Shown: positions 1-13,560, counted from the stretch's first letter. The stretch: 64,000 nt of DNA from Elysia crispata (GCA_033675545.1 JAWDGP010003844.1:152501-216500), one strand, 5' to 3'. Notes: a model not told the origin generated them from the sequence alone. Numbers and translations: made by a program.

Positions 1-905
1 CTTGTTCTTCTAGACTTTAGGAATCTCTTCAGATTCTAGGAAATGATCTCAATCAATCAGGTGGGCTGTCCTTTATCATAGTCGATCATGACCTACTAGG
101 CATCTCTAGTTCTTCACCCCTTGTTGCTTTAAGTACCTCTGACACTTGTCTTATATTTTAGGCCATCCAACATTTTTCTCACGTTTCCCCATGCTGTGTT
201 TTCCTTCAACCATTCCTGTTGTCAGGAGATGTTCTAGTTTCTCTCTTCTCATCTCGTGGACAAAAAGAGGTTACCTAGCATTTACGTTTTCTTTACTATG
301 AGTGATCTTTCGTTTGATTTCTTTGCAGTCCATGACATTCGTTGCATTCTCCGTAGGAATCACATTTCTGTTGCCTTTTTATAGCTTTACGTAGATTCTT
401 TTATAGCTGTTTTGTCATCTCCCATGCCTCGCATCTATACACCAGGATACACTTAATCCAGGTCTGTTCTTCTTATGTGGAGGAGATTATTGTTTTGTTC
501 TAGATACTTTTTTTTTTAATTTTTTGTTTTTGCTGGCGCTATTCTTAGTGCAATTTCAGAGTTATTGTGTCCATCGCTTGATATTAAAGTACCCAAGTAT
601 TTGAACTGATCGCTTTGCTTCAGTTCATTCCCCTTGATAAAGATGTTGATCACTGGACACTCATTGTTTTGATTGACGCCCATTTCTTCTGCCTTTTTGC
701 TACTCAATTCCAACCCTTTCTTTCTGTTCTCTTCTGCAACGATGTCTAATAATTGTTGCAGGTCTTCTTTGTTAACGTTATGCCCCCCTCCTACTTTAAT
801 CCCTAGGTATCCTTCTAGATTTCGTATAATTATTTCACTGTAAAGAGAGAAAAGGTATGGGAAAAGTACACATCTTTGACAAAACGCTTTATTTTCTTGA
901 AATGA
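1..905 (-). pseudogene. Decayed non-LTR retrotransposon reverse transcriptase, 3' part
   Basis: The minus strand reads as the later part of a LINE-type reverse transcriptase. An open stretch around 880-540 includes FKYLGTLISSDG, the usual segment after the catalytic palm, followed by SEIALRI. Further downstream (about 490-1) the protein continues with several stops and frame changes; recognisable pieces include FLRRMQRMSWTAKKSNE and a later KMLDGL. The palm motif YADD should lie between the GGHNVN and KEDLQQLLD pieces, but that stretch is missing, so about 15 residues including the catalytic aspartates appear deleted. The copy cannot encode an active enzyme. The 5' end is lost near a GT and G-rich low-complexity tract, and the 3' end runs off the window. 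The family is of jockey/RTE-like general type; the exact clade cannot be told by eye. Confidence 0.75.
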
Positions 906-929
906 TCTACCGATACATAATTTTAAAAA

Positions 930-971
930 AGTGTGTGTGTGTGTGTGCGTAAAGGGGGTGGGGGGGGGGGA
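930..971. repeat. GT microsatellite followed by a G-run
   Basis: A short (GT)n run is followed by a G-rich run broken by single A and T bases. It marks the broken 5' edge of the retrotransposon fragment. Confidence 0.8.
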
Positions 972-1385
972 GGAGAGAAGTCTGCATAATGAATGACAGC
1001 AGCGAATATGGTGGCTATATCGGTAAAACGTTGCCGACACAATCTATTTTGTTATGAACTTTCAATTATGGGCTTAGAAACTTTTTCTTCCTTTTTAATT
1101 AAAACGAATCCAAGCTAAAACGAGACCAAAATAAGGTAGGAAGGACACCGACAGGGTCTTGTAATGCAGCAAGTGATGAAAGGATTCACCGCCTCAATGT
1201 AACCTACTCGAGTATTTCTCTCTCACTCATACACACACCCACACCCATATATCTCATTGTCTCTCTAAATAAAAGGGCAAAAGCACACTTGGTTATTAAA
1301 AATGATCCAGAAACACTTTAAATTTATAGGTGTGTTGTTTCTTCTTATTTTTTTTGTCGCATAATTATGAAGTTGTGTGCCCGTT

Positions 1386-1387
<2 letters not shown>

Positions 1388-1472
<85 letters not shown>
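1388..1472. repeat. (TC)n microsatellite
   Basis: About 42 uninterrupted TC dinucleotides, ending in a degraded pyrimidine tract to about 1490. Confidence 0.95.
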
Positions 1473-1475
<3 letters not shown>

Positions 1476-3431
1476 TCCTCTCTCTCCCCCTCGTTAAATC
1501 CCAATAGTTGATAAAATGAGAGATGCCGATTATTCCAAAGCAATACTATTCAATTAAAAATACGAGATTTGTGTTTAACCAATTCCCCCGTTGGTTTTAC
1601 ACACACTCACCTTCCGTTTGACAGTTTGTATTTTTTTTAAACAGAAATTTATCAGGGTAAAATGTCAGAGCAAATTAAAAAAAAAAAAAAAAAAGAATAT
1701 CACTAGTATTCTGTACCCATAGCTTGAAGTGGGACAAAGTTTGATATACATGTGATCATTCATTATTTCAAAGCAATCTAATGAAACTGAAAGATGAAAA
1801 GCCGTTTGAATCCAATACCAGATAAAACGAATAAAAACGAAGCTCTTAGTTGATGGGGCCAGAAATAAAATACGCAATACCAGTATAATATAATTCAATT
1901 CGTTACCCGCTTTATGATATGAGAGTTAAAAAAATACATAGTTAATTACAGCAAATCAAAACTTTTCATAGGAAAGGTTATTGCAACATATTATATCATA
2001 GATTTTAAAATTTCCAGAAATTACCTTCACCCGCCTCTCCTTAGCCTCTGACCAAACTCATCAGTGTAAGATTTCAAGACGAATAAGAGGAATGATGAAA
2101 TAATATGTAAAATCAACAAGTATGCAAGATCCTGCCAGCTTTTTAGGACTTGCTCAAGTGAAACGAGTTAAAAAAATTAGCCCTAGGCCTAATGCAGCAA
2201 CGGCTCAACATAAAGTATTCGTGCCGGTAGTTTGCAATAATACCAAAGAAATTCAAAATGTCTGGATAATGAATCGGTTTCCAAAAGTAACCGAAAATTC
2301 AACATGGTGCTCTATGGGCTTTTCAAAATGCCTAGTAAAGTGACTATAGATCTATAAAATGTTGCAAACACATCGGCTCATGTTACCAGTTCTTTACATC
2401 TACTCTCTGGAGGACGCAGGTCTTAAATGCTAATTTTGTGATTTGCATTGTTAGACCCGACAGCTTACCGAGTATAATTATGTAGTTTCATTTCGACATA
2501 GGCTGTCTTCTCAAATAGTTCCAATCACTTGATCGTGGCTGCTTGCCTACTTTGCATGAGATTAAAAAAAAATATGAACCGATTGAAAAAGTGATGTCTC
2601 AGAAAAACATAGAACACCGCAAATGAATGCAGCAATAAGAAAAATGTAGATATTAATGACGATTAGGAAAAAAAAAAAAAAAAAAGAAGAAGAAAGAAAG
2701 AAACCTAAACACAAGCACAGACAAATTCTTTTAGCATTTCGACTCTGTATACATATTTAACTTTGATGATACTAATGATATTTTGTGCATTGAATTCGAA
2801 TATCTTGATTCGGTGCTTTGGTGTCAAAGACAAGTTGTTGAAATTGTTTTGAAATCCATTTTCGCATCTTAGGTTCGATATACACGATTTTAGCGCGAAA
2901 TAATAAGGTAGCCGGTCGCTCATTAAAAAAAAAAGTTAGCAAAATATTATTTTTCATAGTTCTTAGGCTGGAACAAATTTCAAGCAGTTTTTCGAATGAA
3001 TTTTTAACTCACTGGAGAAAAACACGAGATAAAACCTCTTTTATCAAGATGAACGCTCGTTTCCAGGTTCAATATTCTCCAAGCGTCCCATCATCTTTAG
3101 GTAGACATCTATAATTGTTCTCCCATAATGGTGAAATCATAAACCAACTGTGAGCACAACCCGAAACTAATATTTTGTCGGGTATTCGTACCCGGACAAA
3201 CGGTTCATATTTTAAACCAGAAACTTCATGTGAGTTATTCGGATAGTGCCCTAAACCACAACAGACAACACATGTCCTGCTGTAGAAGAAGTCGATCTTA
3301 CTGATGCAAGACTTGGTAAATTTATGTAGAGATCTAAATTTTCTTATCACGATTCTTATCTTTTAATATTCTTAGGAAAAGTATATAAATATGAATAGAC
3401 ATAGAGTGTAGATATGGCACATATCGCCATA

Positions 3432-3725
3432 TCTAAATTCTAGATTAGATGATATTTCGTCAAGATTCTTCGAATGCGTGACAGTTAAAAGCAAAACGAA
3501 CCTCGGGCACAGCAAACATTTAATCTAGATCATAGAGCACTAGCAAGTGTAGAAGGAACTTATTATACATATTATAACTAGATCTAGAAATTCATTGATG
3601 GTCGTCTATAGAGTAAATCTAGACTCTAGATCTAGATTCTAGCTCTACAATATTGCTTAGAACCAGATAGATTCTAGATCCAGTTCTCCAGATCAAGATC
3701 TAGAATCTAGCTCTAGATCCAGAAC
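3432..3725. repeat. Island of CTAGAT/AGATCT words
   Basis: Variants of the self-complementary words TCTAGATCTAGA, CTAGATC and ATTCTAGA recur many times in under 300 bases. Similar islands occur at 15898-15950, 60485-60780 and 61690-61762. They look like a dispersed hexamer-based simple repeat rather than a regular array. Confidence 0.7.
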
Positions 3726-3840
3726 AAGTTCTACTGCTGTGGAAAGTCTTCCATTTTGCTCCAACCAACCGTGGATATTAACGTGATTTTGTCAAATCCC
3801 AATTTCAACTAGACCTACTGTACGTTCAGGTCCTTTTTAA

Positions 3841-4207
3841 AGCTATGATAGGCTTAGTGCAAATTGCAAGGCAGTACAACTATGGCACTGTTTGGGAGCA
3901 TTTAAAGCCTTTTTAAGAACGTCCAGCATGATCTTTAGATTTAGAAGATGCATAATTAACTATCTTGAAGAATTTGACATGTGTTCCAATCTATAGGCTA
4001 AAGGTCTACACCTAAATTTAGAAAATATAAGCTATGATAGGCTTAGTGCAAATTGCAAGGCAGTAAACTATGGCACTGTTTGGGAGAACTTAAAGCCTTT
4101 TTAAGAACGTCCAGCATGATCTATAGATTTAGAAAATGCATAATTAACTATCTAGAAGTATTTGTGTGTTCCAATCTATAGGTCTACATCTAAATTAAGA
4201 AAATATG
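3841..4207. repeat. Tandem duplication, 189-bp period
   Basis: The segment beginning AGCTATGATAGGCTTAGTGC at 3841 begins again at 4030 and runs in parallel to about 4207, with scattered substitutions and small deletions in the second copy. There are two copies and no coding potential. Confidence 0.9.
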
Positions 4208-4410
4208 TACCAGGCATAAAATACAAATTACCATTTAAAATGTCATCTCGGAGACAGAATAGTGAGCAATTACAAGTCTATACCCCGACGCCCCAAGGAC
4301 CACAATAACCTTCTTATACAATTATAGCAAGTAAAACATGCTTGAAGGCAGTGCCTAGAATGCTCTGACTGGATGGTTGTAACTTCATAATCAATTTTAT
4401 AATTCTAATG

Positions 4411-4450
4411 TAATTATTATAAATCGTTGGGGTGATTTTTATAATAATTA
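4411..4450. repeat. AT-rich inverted repeat
   Basis: TAATTATTATAAATC and its near-exact reverse complement face each other across a short GT-rich loop. It can form a hairpin or cruciform. No function is assigned. Confidence 0.6.
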
Positions 4451-4579
4451 CCAAATTTAATAATTAGGTTCGCTTTCATAATCATAATGTACTTAAAAGT
4501 TACTTTAGATGAGATTTACAATAAATAGCTCTCTACATAGGATGCAAATTTTTCAGGAAAATAATTTGATCTAATTCAT

Positions 4580-4601
4580 TTTTCAACAACAGAAATTTAC
4601 C
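4580..4601 (+). promoter_or_regulatory. Probable splice acceptor and 5' leader of YARS1
   Basis: The sequence just before the YARS1 start reads TTTTTCAACAACAG then AAATTTACC and ATG, which looks like a 3' splice site ending at 4592. If real, the first transcribed exon is non-coding and lies further upstream, and the promoter is not at this position. I could not identify the upstream exon. Confidence 0.45.
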
Positions 4602-7600
4602 ATGGAAGTGGCTGAAAAGTTGTCGTACATAAAGAGAAATCTTCAGGTTAGTTTTCTGAGCTTTTTAAACCATTTTCTATCTGTAATTAAATTGTTATTT
4701 TTAAATTGAGACACAACTTATCCTCTTTAAAAAAAAATTGTTCCTTAAATGCAGATAAAATATTTTTTCTAAACTATAGCTCTTTGCAAGTAAATATGAC
4801 TATTGTCCAAAAGTATGTTTACATTTATAATTGTCTCTTATCATCAAAAACATTTCTCTTCATGAATGTAATATCTTGCATTGAGTTTCACTTCAAAATA
4901 ATCCCTCAAATCTATATTATGTAATCACAGGAAGTCCTGGGGGAAGACAAAATTGTAGAAATTTTGAAATCAAGGGATGTGAAAATTTACTGGGGCACTG
5001 CCACCACAGGCAAGCCCCACGTTGCCTATTTTGTGGCCATGTCTAAAATTGCTGATTTCTTGAGAGCTGGCTGTGAGGTAAGTTATATTGTTTCATCATT
5101 TTGATTACTTTGATAGGGAAGACATTATTTGTGGTTCATTTCTTCATTAGATATGACATGTCATGCACAAGGAAGTTTTAATAATATATTGGGGCAAGGG
5201 TCAGAGCAGAAAATAAATTTGATTGTAACATATCGTGATTTTAATTTTGATAAAGAGAAATTTTCTAAGTTAGACTTTAAATTATATTGCAACAGAAGCT
5301 CAAAGCGGTTTAGGATGCTAAAGACCAAACCCAGCTTGGGACTTTTCCTAGCAATAAGCAGCGAATCAAATACAAGGCAAAGTTGAATTACATAATATAT
5401 AATTCGAATTGGCTATACAGGGATAGGGTTGACACATGAATTTCATATTTATATCTGCAAAGCCTCAACAGGTAAATATGAAACTGCTCTTACTGTGACA
5501 ATTAGAGTGATCAAAATTGACCATGAAGTAAAGTGAATCTCGAACTCGTTCTAAGCGTAGAGGAACCAGGAGTGGGGTCCTGATTTCTCTTACATACGAT
5601 ATTGTGAGATAGTTTGCCATTTTTCCTGGTCGCCTTTATTTTTGTTGAGTCTAAAGAGACCTAGCTACCCATTTAGTGCTGGCTGGACAGAGCTGAAAAA
5701 CTTTTTGGCCTGGACTGTGATTCGAACTAAGGACCTCTGGATTGATAGTCATACATTCTACCAACTTGAACTCGATTATCGCTCACCCCAAAATTGACCA
5801 TACATTCATTAAATTTGATTACTGCCCTTGAATATTCGAACAGAGCTTTCTTGAATGTATCTCAAAGTTCCCCAGTGTATTTGCGGAATCTGTGCTTGAC
5901 TGTAACAGTAATCTGAATATAGATCAGTTTACTCCCTCTTGCTGCTCCTGCTTCATCTGATAAATTAAGAGCTCAAGGATTCTCTTGGGTGTTGAGGTTT
6001 TTGAGATTGCTGAAATAAAGTAAATATTTGACTGCTACTCTGCCAGGTGACAATATTATTTGCTGATGTACATGCTTACCTGGATAACATGAAGGCACCT
6101 TGGGAACTTCTTGAGCTGAGGGTCAAGTACTATGAAGCCATTATCAAGGCTATGCTCACATCCATAGGTGTTGAACTTGACAAGCTAAAATTTGTGAAGG
6201 GTACTGACTTCCAGCTGTCTAAGTAAGTTAACTATCTTATCTTCATATCTTTAATCAGTTTAAGAGTTTGCTGCTTCAAAACTGTAATCATCCACAAATG
6301 ACATGAGCGCATGTCATCTGTCAATCATCAATACTAAATGCAATATTCAGAGAATCTATAATTGGGAAAAGGCAAATGGATACATGGGTCAGGTCTGTAA
6401 ACTATAGATGAGCTACTTAATAAAACTTTCAGGTTTGTACACATGTCTGATGTGCACATTTGTTCAATCAGTTTTCTTGTGTCCTGGTTTAGGGGCTTTT
6501 AAAAAAGTGATCAAACATGCTGGTTTTTTTTCATTCAGACAACACATTTTTCAAAGATATGTGAAAGAGATAAGATTTATCTCTATCATCTATGCAAGAA
6601 TGATTGTGTGGTTTAAGTATCATTTATATCTTTTTCTCCTATCATGTACTGATCTTTCTAGCAATTTATTTAATGAAGAAAGCTGTTGCTTCTAGATTGA
6701 AACAGTCATCACTTTTTTATATCATATTGTCAAATTAAAATCCAAAATGATTTTGGTTTTACTATTTGACATCTGTATGTATCTTCCTTTCCTAGAGAAT
6801 ACACTTTGGATGTGTATCGTTTGTCATCCATGGTGTCTGAACATGACGCAAGAAAAGCCGGGGCAGAGGTGGTCAAGCAGGTAGAGCACCCACTGCTTAG
6901 TGGACTTCTCTACCCTGGCCTTCAGGCTCTAGATGAGGAATATCTTAAATGTGATGCTCAGTTTGGTGGTGTTGATCAGCGCAAGATTTTCACTTATGCA
7001 GAGAAAGTGAGCAATTTACTGGCACTTTTCTTTTCATTTTTTTTTCTTGATTATCACCTACAGTCTGATGGTGGTGGCAATTTTGGAATAGCTGTAAGTT
7101 TGTTGTTTGTTTTTTTAAGTTCACAATAAGATTGGATGTCTTGTTCAATTTAATGTTTCAAGTTAATTTTTTAAATACTTTTTTTTCTTTTTTGACACGA
7201 TAGTACCTGCCGCAGTTGGGTTACAGCAAGAGAAGTCACTTGATGAACCCTATGGGTGAGACTCACTTTCTGTTTTGGAAGAGATGGTCTATTTTACATT
7301 GCCTGAAAAAGAAAAGTTTAAAAAAAAATTAATTGATCATTTCATGGGAAATTCTTTTAGGTTTACCTTCCACTAAATCCACTTTTTCTTTTTATATTTA
7401 TAACTTTGCATGGTTTTTAATTTGCTTATAAGAATTTGGTCATCATTTTATGAAAAAGAGGAAAGGAAAAGTTGTTAATTAGATTTATACACTGATTTGT
7501 TAAAAATGTTTTAGCCTATTAAAGGACTTTCAAACGCCAAAAAAAGATCAATCTGTTCCTTACTTCCGCTTTAGAAAGATTAAAACACTTAACCTAGATT

Positions 7601-10600
7601 TAGATAAAGTATGGGACTGGCTACGCTCCAGCTTTAGGTTTGAAATCATGGGTTTGCTTCAATCAAACATCTTAGGACTTTTGAAATAGTTTTGTAAGGC
7701 AAGGAACAACAAAGAGGATGTTTCCATTGTTGTTAAGGTAACATTAGATCTTGATTGTTGGGCTCTATTATTGGGATCTTATGTTTGATATCATTCTAAT
7801 GGTGGTAAACACCCTAGAATATGTTATACCCTTTGGTGGCAAAGAGTATGAATTTGCCCAATATAATAATTTAAAATGCAACTTGAAGAGGCGAAGGAAT
7901 ACTTGCATTCTATTGTTGTTCTAAAGATACTTGAAATTGTATGAATAAAAATTACAAAAGCTTGTCATGTTATTTTTTTTTTCATTGTATTAAACTCTTC
8001 AATTTTAGTAGTCACATTTTATCATGTTCATTAAATCAGAAAAAAAAATCTCATATTTTCATCTTTTTTACTAGTGCCCGGTCTAACAGGAACAAAAATG
8101 AGCTCATCCGAGGAAGATTCAAAAATAGATCTTTTAGACTCAGCAGCTCAAGTAAAGAAGAAGCTGAAAAAGGCGTTCTGTGAACCAGGCAACATTACAG
8201 ACAATGGCGTCTTGTCCTTCTGCAAGCATGTGCTATTTCCTCTTAGAAGTTCAGGTACAAGTGGCAGAATGAATGATGGCAAAAGAATGGTTTTTGTCGA
8301 AAAAAAAAACCCCATTAAAACTCACACTTAAGTAAGATATATCTATTAAATCAATGAAGATATGGAAAGATGCATTTTTAAGGATTGTCCCATTTTCTAT
8401 TTCCTGTTTTGTTTTTTAAGCAAAAACTTTTTTAGTTCTTCAATTTTGTCTCAAATTCATTAAGTGCTATGCCTCTATTTCCTTCACAACCAAGCAAACT
8501 TAAGACTTGTGATACCATGTTTTTTTTTAATCCAGAGATAGAAGTTAGGCTCTTCTGGGCTAAGCATTTTCCTCTTTAAAGTTAAAATCCCTTACTTTAT
8601 TTTTAAATGAAATTCTTTTCCTTTCCAAAAAAAGTAGAACTTCTCTCCATTTTCATGAAGGAACAAATTTTAGCCTTTATTTTGTAGAAGTTCTCATTTT
8701 TAGGAGTAGGGCTTCAAAGATAGGAAAATGCATTCAGATGAATTATTTGCACCCAAAATTTAAAAAAAATTGGGGAGGGGATCATGCCTGCAGACCCACA
8801 TAAAAATGACTTCTGTCTTCAGGAAGAGCAGCTGCTCTAATTCTCTTTTTTCTAGGAAAGGCAATTCCAACCCAGCTAAATCCAGATATCAAACAAGTGA
8901 ATCAAATTCAAAGACTGAATTTTATGAGGCCAAAAAAGTTCTGATCATTAAGAGGCTGAGTTAAAAGCAAACAGTAATTTACAATCCTAGATAACAGCAA
9001 CAGTGGAAGCAAAATCAAAACTGATCTTTTTCAAATAAGTTTTGAAATGCCTATCCTTTAGTATTTTGCTATGATAGAGTCAGCTTTTTGCCTTCTTAAA
9101 CAAATTTTTGAAAATTTACTTAAACAAATAATGCTTCTAAATTGATTTTTTTTTCAAATGCATGTGTAAGACCGGCAAGAAATGGGACTTGTGACTTTTG
9201 GTACAGTACTTGGAAACCATTGTTATTTGAGTTTTGTAGCAAGATTTTGCTGATACCACTTTATAAATTGATGAAAATGTTCATGTCATCATTATGGTCA
9301 TTGCCCAAACCACTTTCCTACCTCTTCTTTTATTTCTCAGCATTTGAAATAAAAAGACCAGCTGAACATGGTGGTGATGCACAATATAACACATATGAGG
9401 AGCTTGAGCAGGCTTTTGGAAAAGAGGTTGGATGTTTTTTAATGTCCCTTTTGAGTATTTTTTAACCTGCAGATATTTTATCTAATATATTAAAATAAAT
9501 CTTTAATTTTCTTTATGGAGAAATTTTTGTTATATTTAAGACTTAAGGTCATGCAGTCAATCATGAATTCCTTGAATTCTTTAAACAAGACCCTGTTGGA
9601 ACATTGAAGGGTTTAAATATATTTGATAAAGATATTCACTTCCCTTCTTTTTTATAGCTATAATTTGAATCAATAAATACCTATGAACATGCAGTGAAAG
9701 AATTTTAAATCTTGACTTTTCATTTTTCATTTTGATGTTGAAGATGAAATATTTTCATAAATCTTTCCTCTGAGTTCCATGCTCTACCCACTATGCTATG
9801 TATTGCCCCAACCATAAAAAAATGGGAAGATGTTCCTCTTTTTTCTTCATAAATGTGGTATTGGAAGAATTTGTTTTTGTTTATCCCCTTTAAAGCATCA
9901 GACAAGGCTAAAAGATTAGAAGGCTAGTTGGAGCAGGGATAAGTGTTGCCCTAGTGCCTGAGAGTTAATTGATAGGGTGTCAACAAATTTTAACTCAGTC
10001 AGAGGGACATGCAGAGCGCTAGTTCGCTTAAAGAATAATTACTAAAATTGATATTGGAAACATATAAATTTAATTTTACTTCTGTGATGTCATGGTATCC
10101 TTCATTTCTTATATTTTTTTTTTATAGTTAAGATTTCATTGTTTGAATATGTATATAACTCATTTAAAAGGTAAACATATCAAGGATTCAAAAAAAGGAT
10201 TGGCAAGGAAAAATGATTAGTTTGACAGATTTGTGGTTTTTAGGGATCCATGTTTGTACTTATCATACTCACCTGTACTTTAGATCTTGCTGACTCACAT
10301 GAACAAATTTTATTAAAATGTCTGTTTTTTGCTCAGCATATATTCCTACCTGATCATTTTTTTCTTAATTTTGAGACTGGCTTCTTTTTTATTTATTTTT
10401 TTATTGTGTCAAAAATCTTGCACAGTTACACAATCCACCTGTAATTGTGCAGACATTATCATGGGAAGTCTAATTTATAAAAAATGCACAGCATAGAAAA
10501 CAGAACCATTATCGCAAGCACTTTTTACTTATAGAGTGAGCCACTTATCCCAATAATATGTTGCAGATTTGAAGAGGACCAGATTAAGGCATATAATGCT

Positions 10601-13560
10601 TATATCTTGAAGGCTATGTATTGGGTGATGAAAAATGGATATTTCGGATGTCGCTTTTTACATCACAGTTTTTAGTAAAGATTTTTTTGTCTTGCCAAAT
10701 TAATAAATGACCGTAAAATATGCTGAAGCTGTTTTTAACATTGTTTATTTTCAGGAAGTCCACCCTGGTGACTTGAAAAATTCAGTAGAAATGTATTTAA
10801 ATGCTTTGCTTGAGCCAATCAGACAGGAGTTTGAGAAACCTGAGTTGAAAAAGCTCACATCACAAGCTTACCCGATACAGAAAAAGAGTGAGTGACAGAC
10901 AGTGATGGGAAAAGAAAGGTTCAGAATTTCTGCTGAATCAATGTGTGCTCTTTCATTTTGAATTTCAACTTGTTAAATTAAAAAAAAAATGTCCTTTTGC
11001 TTTTTCATATATTTTCAATATTATGAAAAATTGAATAGTTTATCTCTATTCTGGTCCCCTGATTTTTTTCATGTCATATCAATTGTGAACTTCATCCTAT
11101 AGCTATAATGAATGACTTATGGTTGCATAGATAAATTTTATTTCATATCCACATTTAGTGCTCATGAATCTATTTGTAGGAGACAAAATTATATGTAATT
11201 TGATAAGCTGCTTTGAGTAAAAAAGAATTTTGAAAGAGCTAAGAGAGATCATGCTGTTACCCTTTTTCTTTGATGTTATGAAAGCCCATTCTCAAATCCA
11301 AAACATCAAACGCAAGTTGTAATGAAACTTAATTATCTGATACTCAAAATTTTTATGATGCATTTCAAATATCTTAGCTGCAAGTATTAAAATAATTATC
11401 ACAAAGTGTCAGACTATTTCGTAATGGTAATGATATTTTCTCCCACTTTATAATTCCATGTTGCTTCCAATGCACCTGTCACTTTCCCTGCATGTAGCTA
11501 CTCTGTCAATCTTTTTATCGTCTTTTTCTGTCTTCCCTAGCCTCGATTTTAGTCTTTCATTCAAGTTCTCATAAATATCTCAAGTTTCTGTTTTTTTCAT
11601 CATGTAATTAAAATATATTTGAAATAGTCATTTACCTCATTGATAATATTTTCAGAGGGTGCCGCCCCTCAAGCTACTGGTGGAGGTGATGATGAGCTTG
11701 TTCCCTCACGACTTGATCTGCGTGTTGGCAAGATTACCAGTATAAAACAGGTATGTTGCCAGTGAGGATTTTTCAAGCAAAGATGAGGATTAAATTTTTG
11801 TCCTGCTTTTGCCTTAATGTCCCACTTTATGGATTATTTATTTTCAATAGTCAATTCATGAAATCGTACATCAGGGTGACCTCATTTAAAATGATGGAGA
11901 GGCAAAACAATTTCAGATGTTGATTAAAAAATATGTTAATGGAAAATCTGCAGCTTTCTCACAATCTGCCCCCTTGCCACCTCCCCCCCCCCCCCAATTA
12001 ATGTCAACACATTGAGTTAGTCCTAATCATAATCTATGTCACATATCTATTGAACTGGGATCAGTATATGCATTTATGTTCAATCTTCCTCTTTCCTATC
12101 TCTCTGATAAAACTTTCAGACTTTGTTATTGTAACATGCTGGTAAGAAAATTTATTTTTTTTAAATCAACACTTATCCAGCACCCTGAAGCAGACTCCTT
12201 GTTTGTAGAAACAGTGGATTTGGGGGAAGAATGTGGACCAAGAACAGTGATTAGTGGCCTAAATGGACTGGTATCCATGGAGAAATTAGATCAAAGTCTG
12301 GGCTTATTCTTGTGCAACCTGAAACCTGTTAAGATGCGTGGTATTGAATCACAAGCAATGCTCATGTGTGCTTCTTTGTGAGTTATAAGATTAGACATCC
12401 TTATCCTATACAACATAGATGAAAATGATAAAATGAATTGAGAGTGTAAAAAAAATTCAACAATATTAAAGTCATCTTAATTATTTTATATGATAGGATT
12501 ATCATAGAGATGTTTTTGTTTGATTTGTTTTATTTTTATCAAACTTGCTGTTCTAAATTTTTTGAAAATTATGTTTGAATTTAGTGATTGATACAATAAC
12601 AGCATGTTATCTTTAAACTGGTTTCAAAATTTTAAGTTTTTCCTGTCCTCCAAAAAAGCAGGTTTGGGAAGGCCAGTATAGGCCAATAACTAAAAATATA
12701 AATCAGCTCAATCAAAAATTGATATTCATTTCTTTTATTTTCTTTCACAAGAATCTATATTTCATTTTAGAAATTAACAAAAAAGAATTTACCTTTCTTT
12801 TGATTATTTCCCAGAGAGGACCACTCACAGGTAGAACCCTTGTCAGTGCCTGAAGGCTCTGCACCAGGAGACAGAGTTTTTGTCGAGGGTTATGAGCAGG
12901 GCAAGCCAGATGAAAAGCTTAATCCTAAAAAGAAGATTTGGGAAAAATTGCAGGTGATAAATGTAACCGGGTTCAATATGTTTAAATAATTTACCAGTTT
13001 TAAGGTCCATTTCAGCTGGAGAAATGTGTGTGCTTAATTTCCAGAATAATTTTTTGGTTCTTTATTAACAAGGAATGTGTTTTTAATATTTTTATTTAAA
13101 TTACAAAAGTTAGAAATACATCAGTTGAAGTGAGTTTATTTTTCTTGTAAAATATTTGTACTTGAATATATATGTATATTGATATATATTGACTAATAAA
13201 ACATGTTCAGAAGTCATAGTGAATCAGCATGGGAAACTTTTAGTCACAGAACTAAGCAAACTGAAAACAAATCCATTCAAAATGACCAAAACTTGTAGTC
13301 AAACATCTCATACAGATATTAAGAATATTGAGTGGCTCAGTAGCCCTTTATTGTAATTTTTATTGTTTGTAGGATTTTTGAAACCTTAATAATCAAACTT
13401 AGCATTGTGTGAAAATTTGAAAAACCTAAATCATAATGTTTCATTTCAGCCTGGCCTCTTTGTGAATGAACAGCATGAAGCCCAATGGCAGGGTAACTCT
13501 TTGATGAGCAAGTTGGGGAAAATCATGACAAAATCTGTTAAAAAATCACCTATAAAGTAG
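4602..13560 (+). CDS. YARS1: Cytoplasmic tyrosine--tRNA ligase (TyrRS) with C-terminal EMAP II-like domain
   Basis: Joins tyrosine to tRNA-Tyr in the cytosol. Twelve coding exons with consistent phases: 4602-4646, 4931-5077, 6047-6222, 6796-7006, 7204-7255, 8075-8254, 9341-9426, 10755-10887, 11656-11750, 12181-12377, 12815-12953, 13450-13560, giving about 523 aa (human 528). The class I catalytic core carries the HIGH-type motif HVAY (residues 45-48, in [12 protein letters not shown]) and the KMSKS-type motif KMSSS (218-222), the same variant as the human enzyme. A lysine-rich stretch KKKLKK follows, where human TyrRS has its nuclear localisation signal. After a short linker the EMAP II/tRNA-binding OB-fold domain starts near residue 359 ([12 protein letters not shown]) and runs to the C-terminus, as in animal cytoplasmic TyrRS. 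ATG 4602 is the only start that fits the protein N-terminus. The donor after exon 7 (GTTGGA) is weak; all others are normal. Tail-to-tail with CEP57. No disabling changes are seen. Confidence 0.97.
5545..5790 (-). mobile_element. tRNA-derived SINE in YARS1 intron 2
   Basis: Read on the minus strand from about 5790, the sequence has a tRNA-like head: an A-box-like stretch around AAGTTGGTAGAATG and a B box AGTTCGAATC, spaced as in a tRNA with an internal pol III promoter. The tail (CTGTCCAGCCAGCAC and onward) is not tRNA-like and resembles a SINE body. The head does not fold as a complete functional tRNA. The 3' limit is approximate. Confidence 0.6.
11983..11996. repeat. C-run in YARS1 intron 9
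   Basis: An uninterrupted run of about 14 C in the intron between coding exons 9 and 10. Confidence 0.9.

Larger units (their letters stand above)
906..3431. other. Intergenic region upstream of YARS1
   Basis: AT-rich sequence with stop codons in all frames. Apart from the TC microsatellite and A-runs (near 1678 and 2669), I see no conserved protein motif, RNA gene or transposon end. The short open frames here have no recognisable domain. Confidence 0.5.

Noticed and set aside
2122-2343. 73-codon plus-strand open frame
   Set aside because: No domain, and no splice sites or leader were identified. Too short to call.
9740-9815. tRNA-like stretch on the minus strand (AGCATAGTGGGTAGAGCATG)
   Set aside because: It resembles an A box and D arm, but no B box or complete cloverleaf follows. 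At most it is a SINE-head relic.
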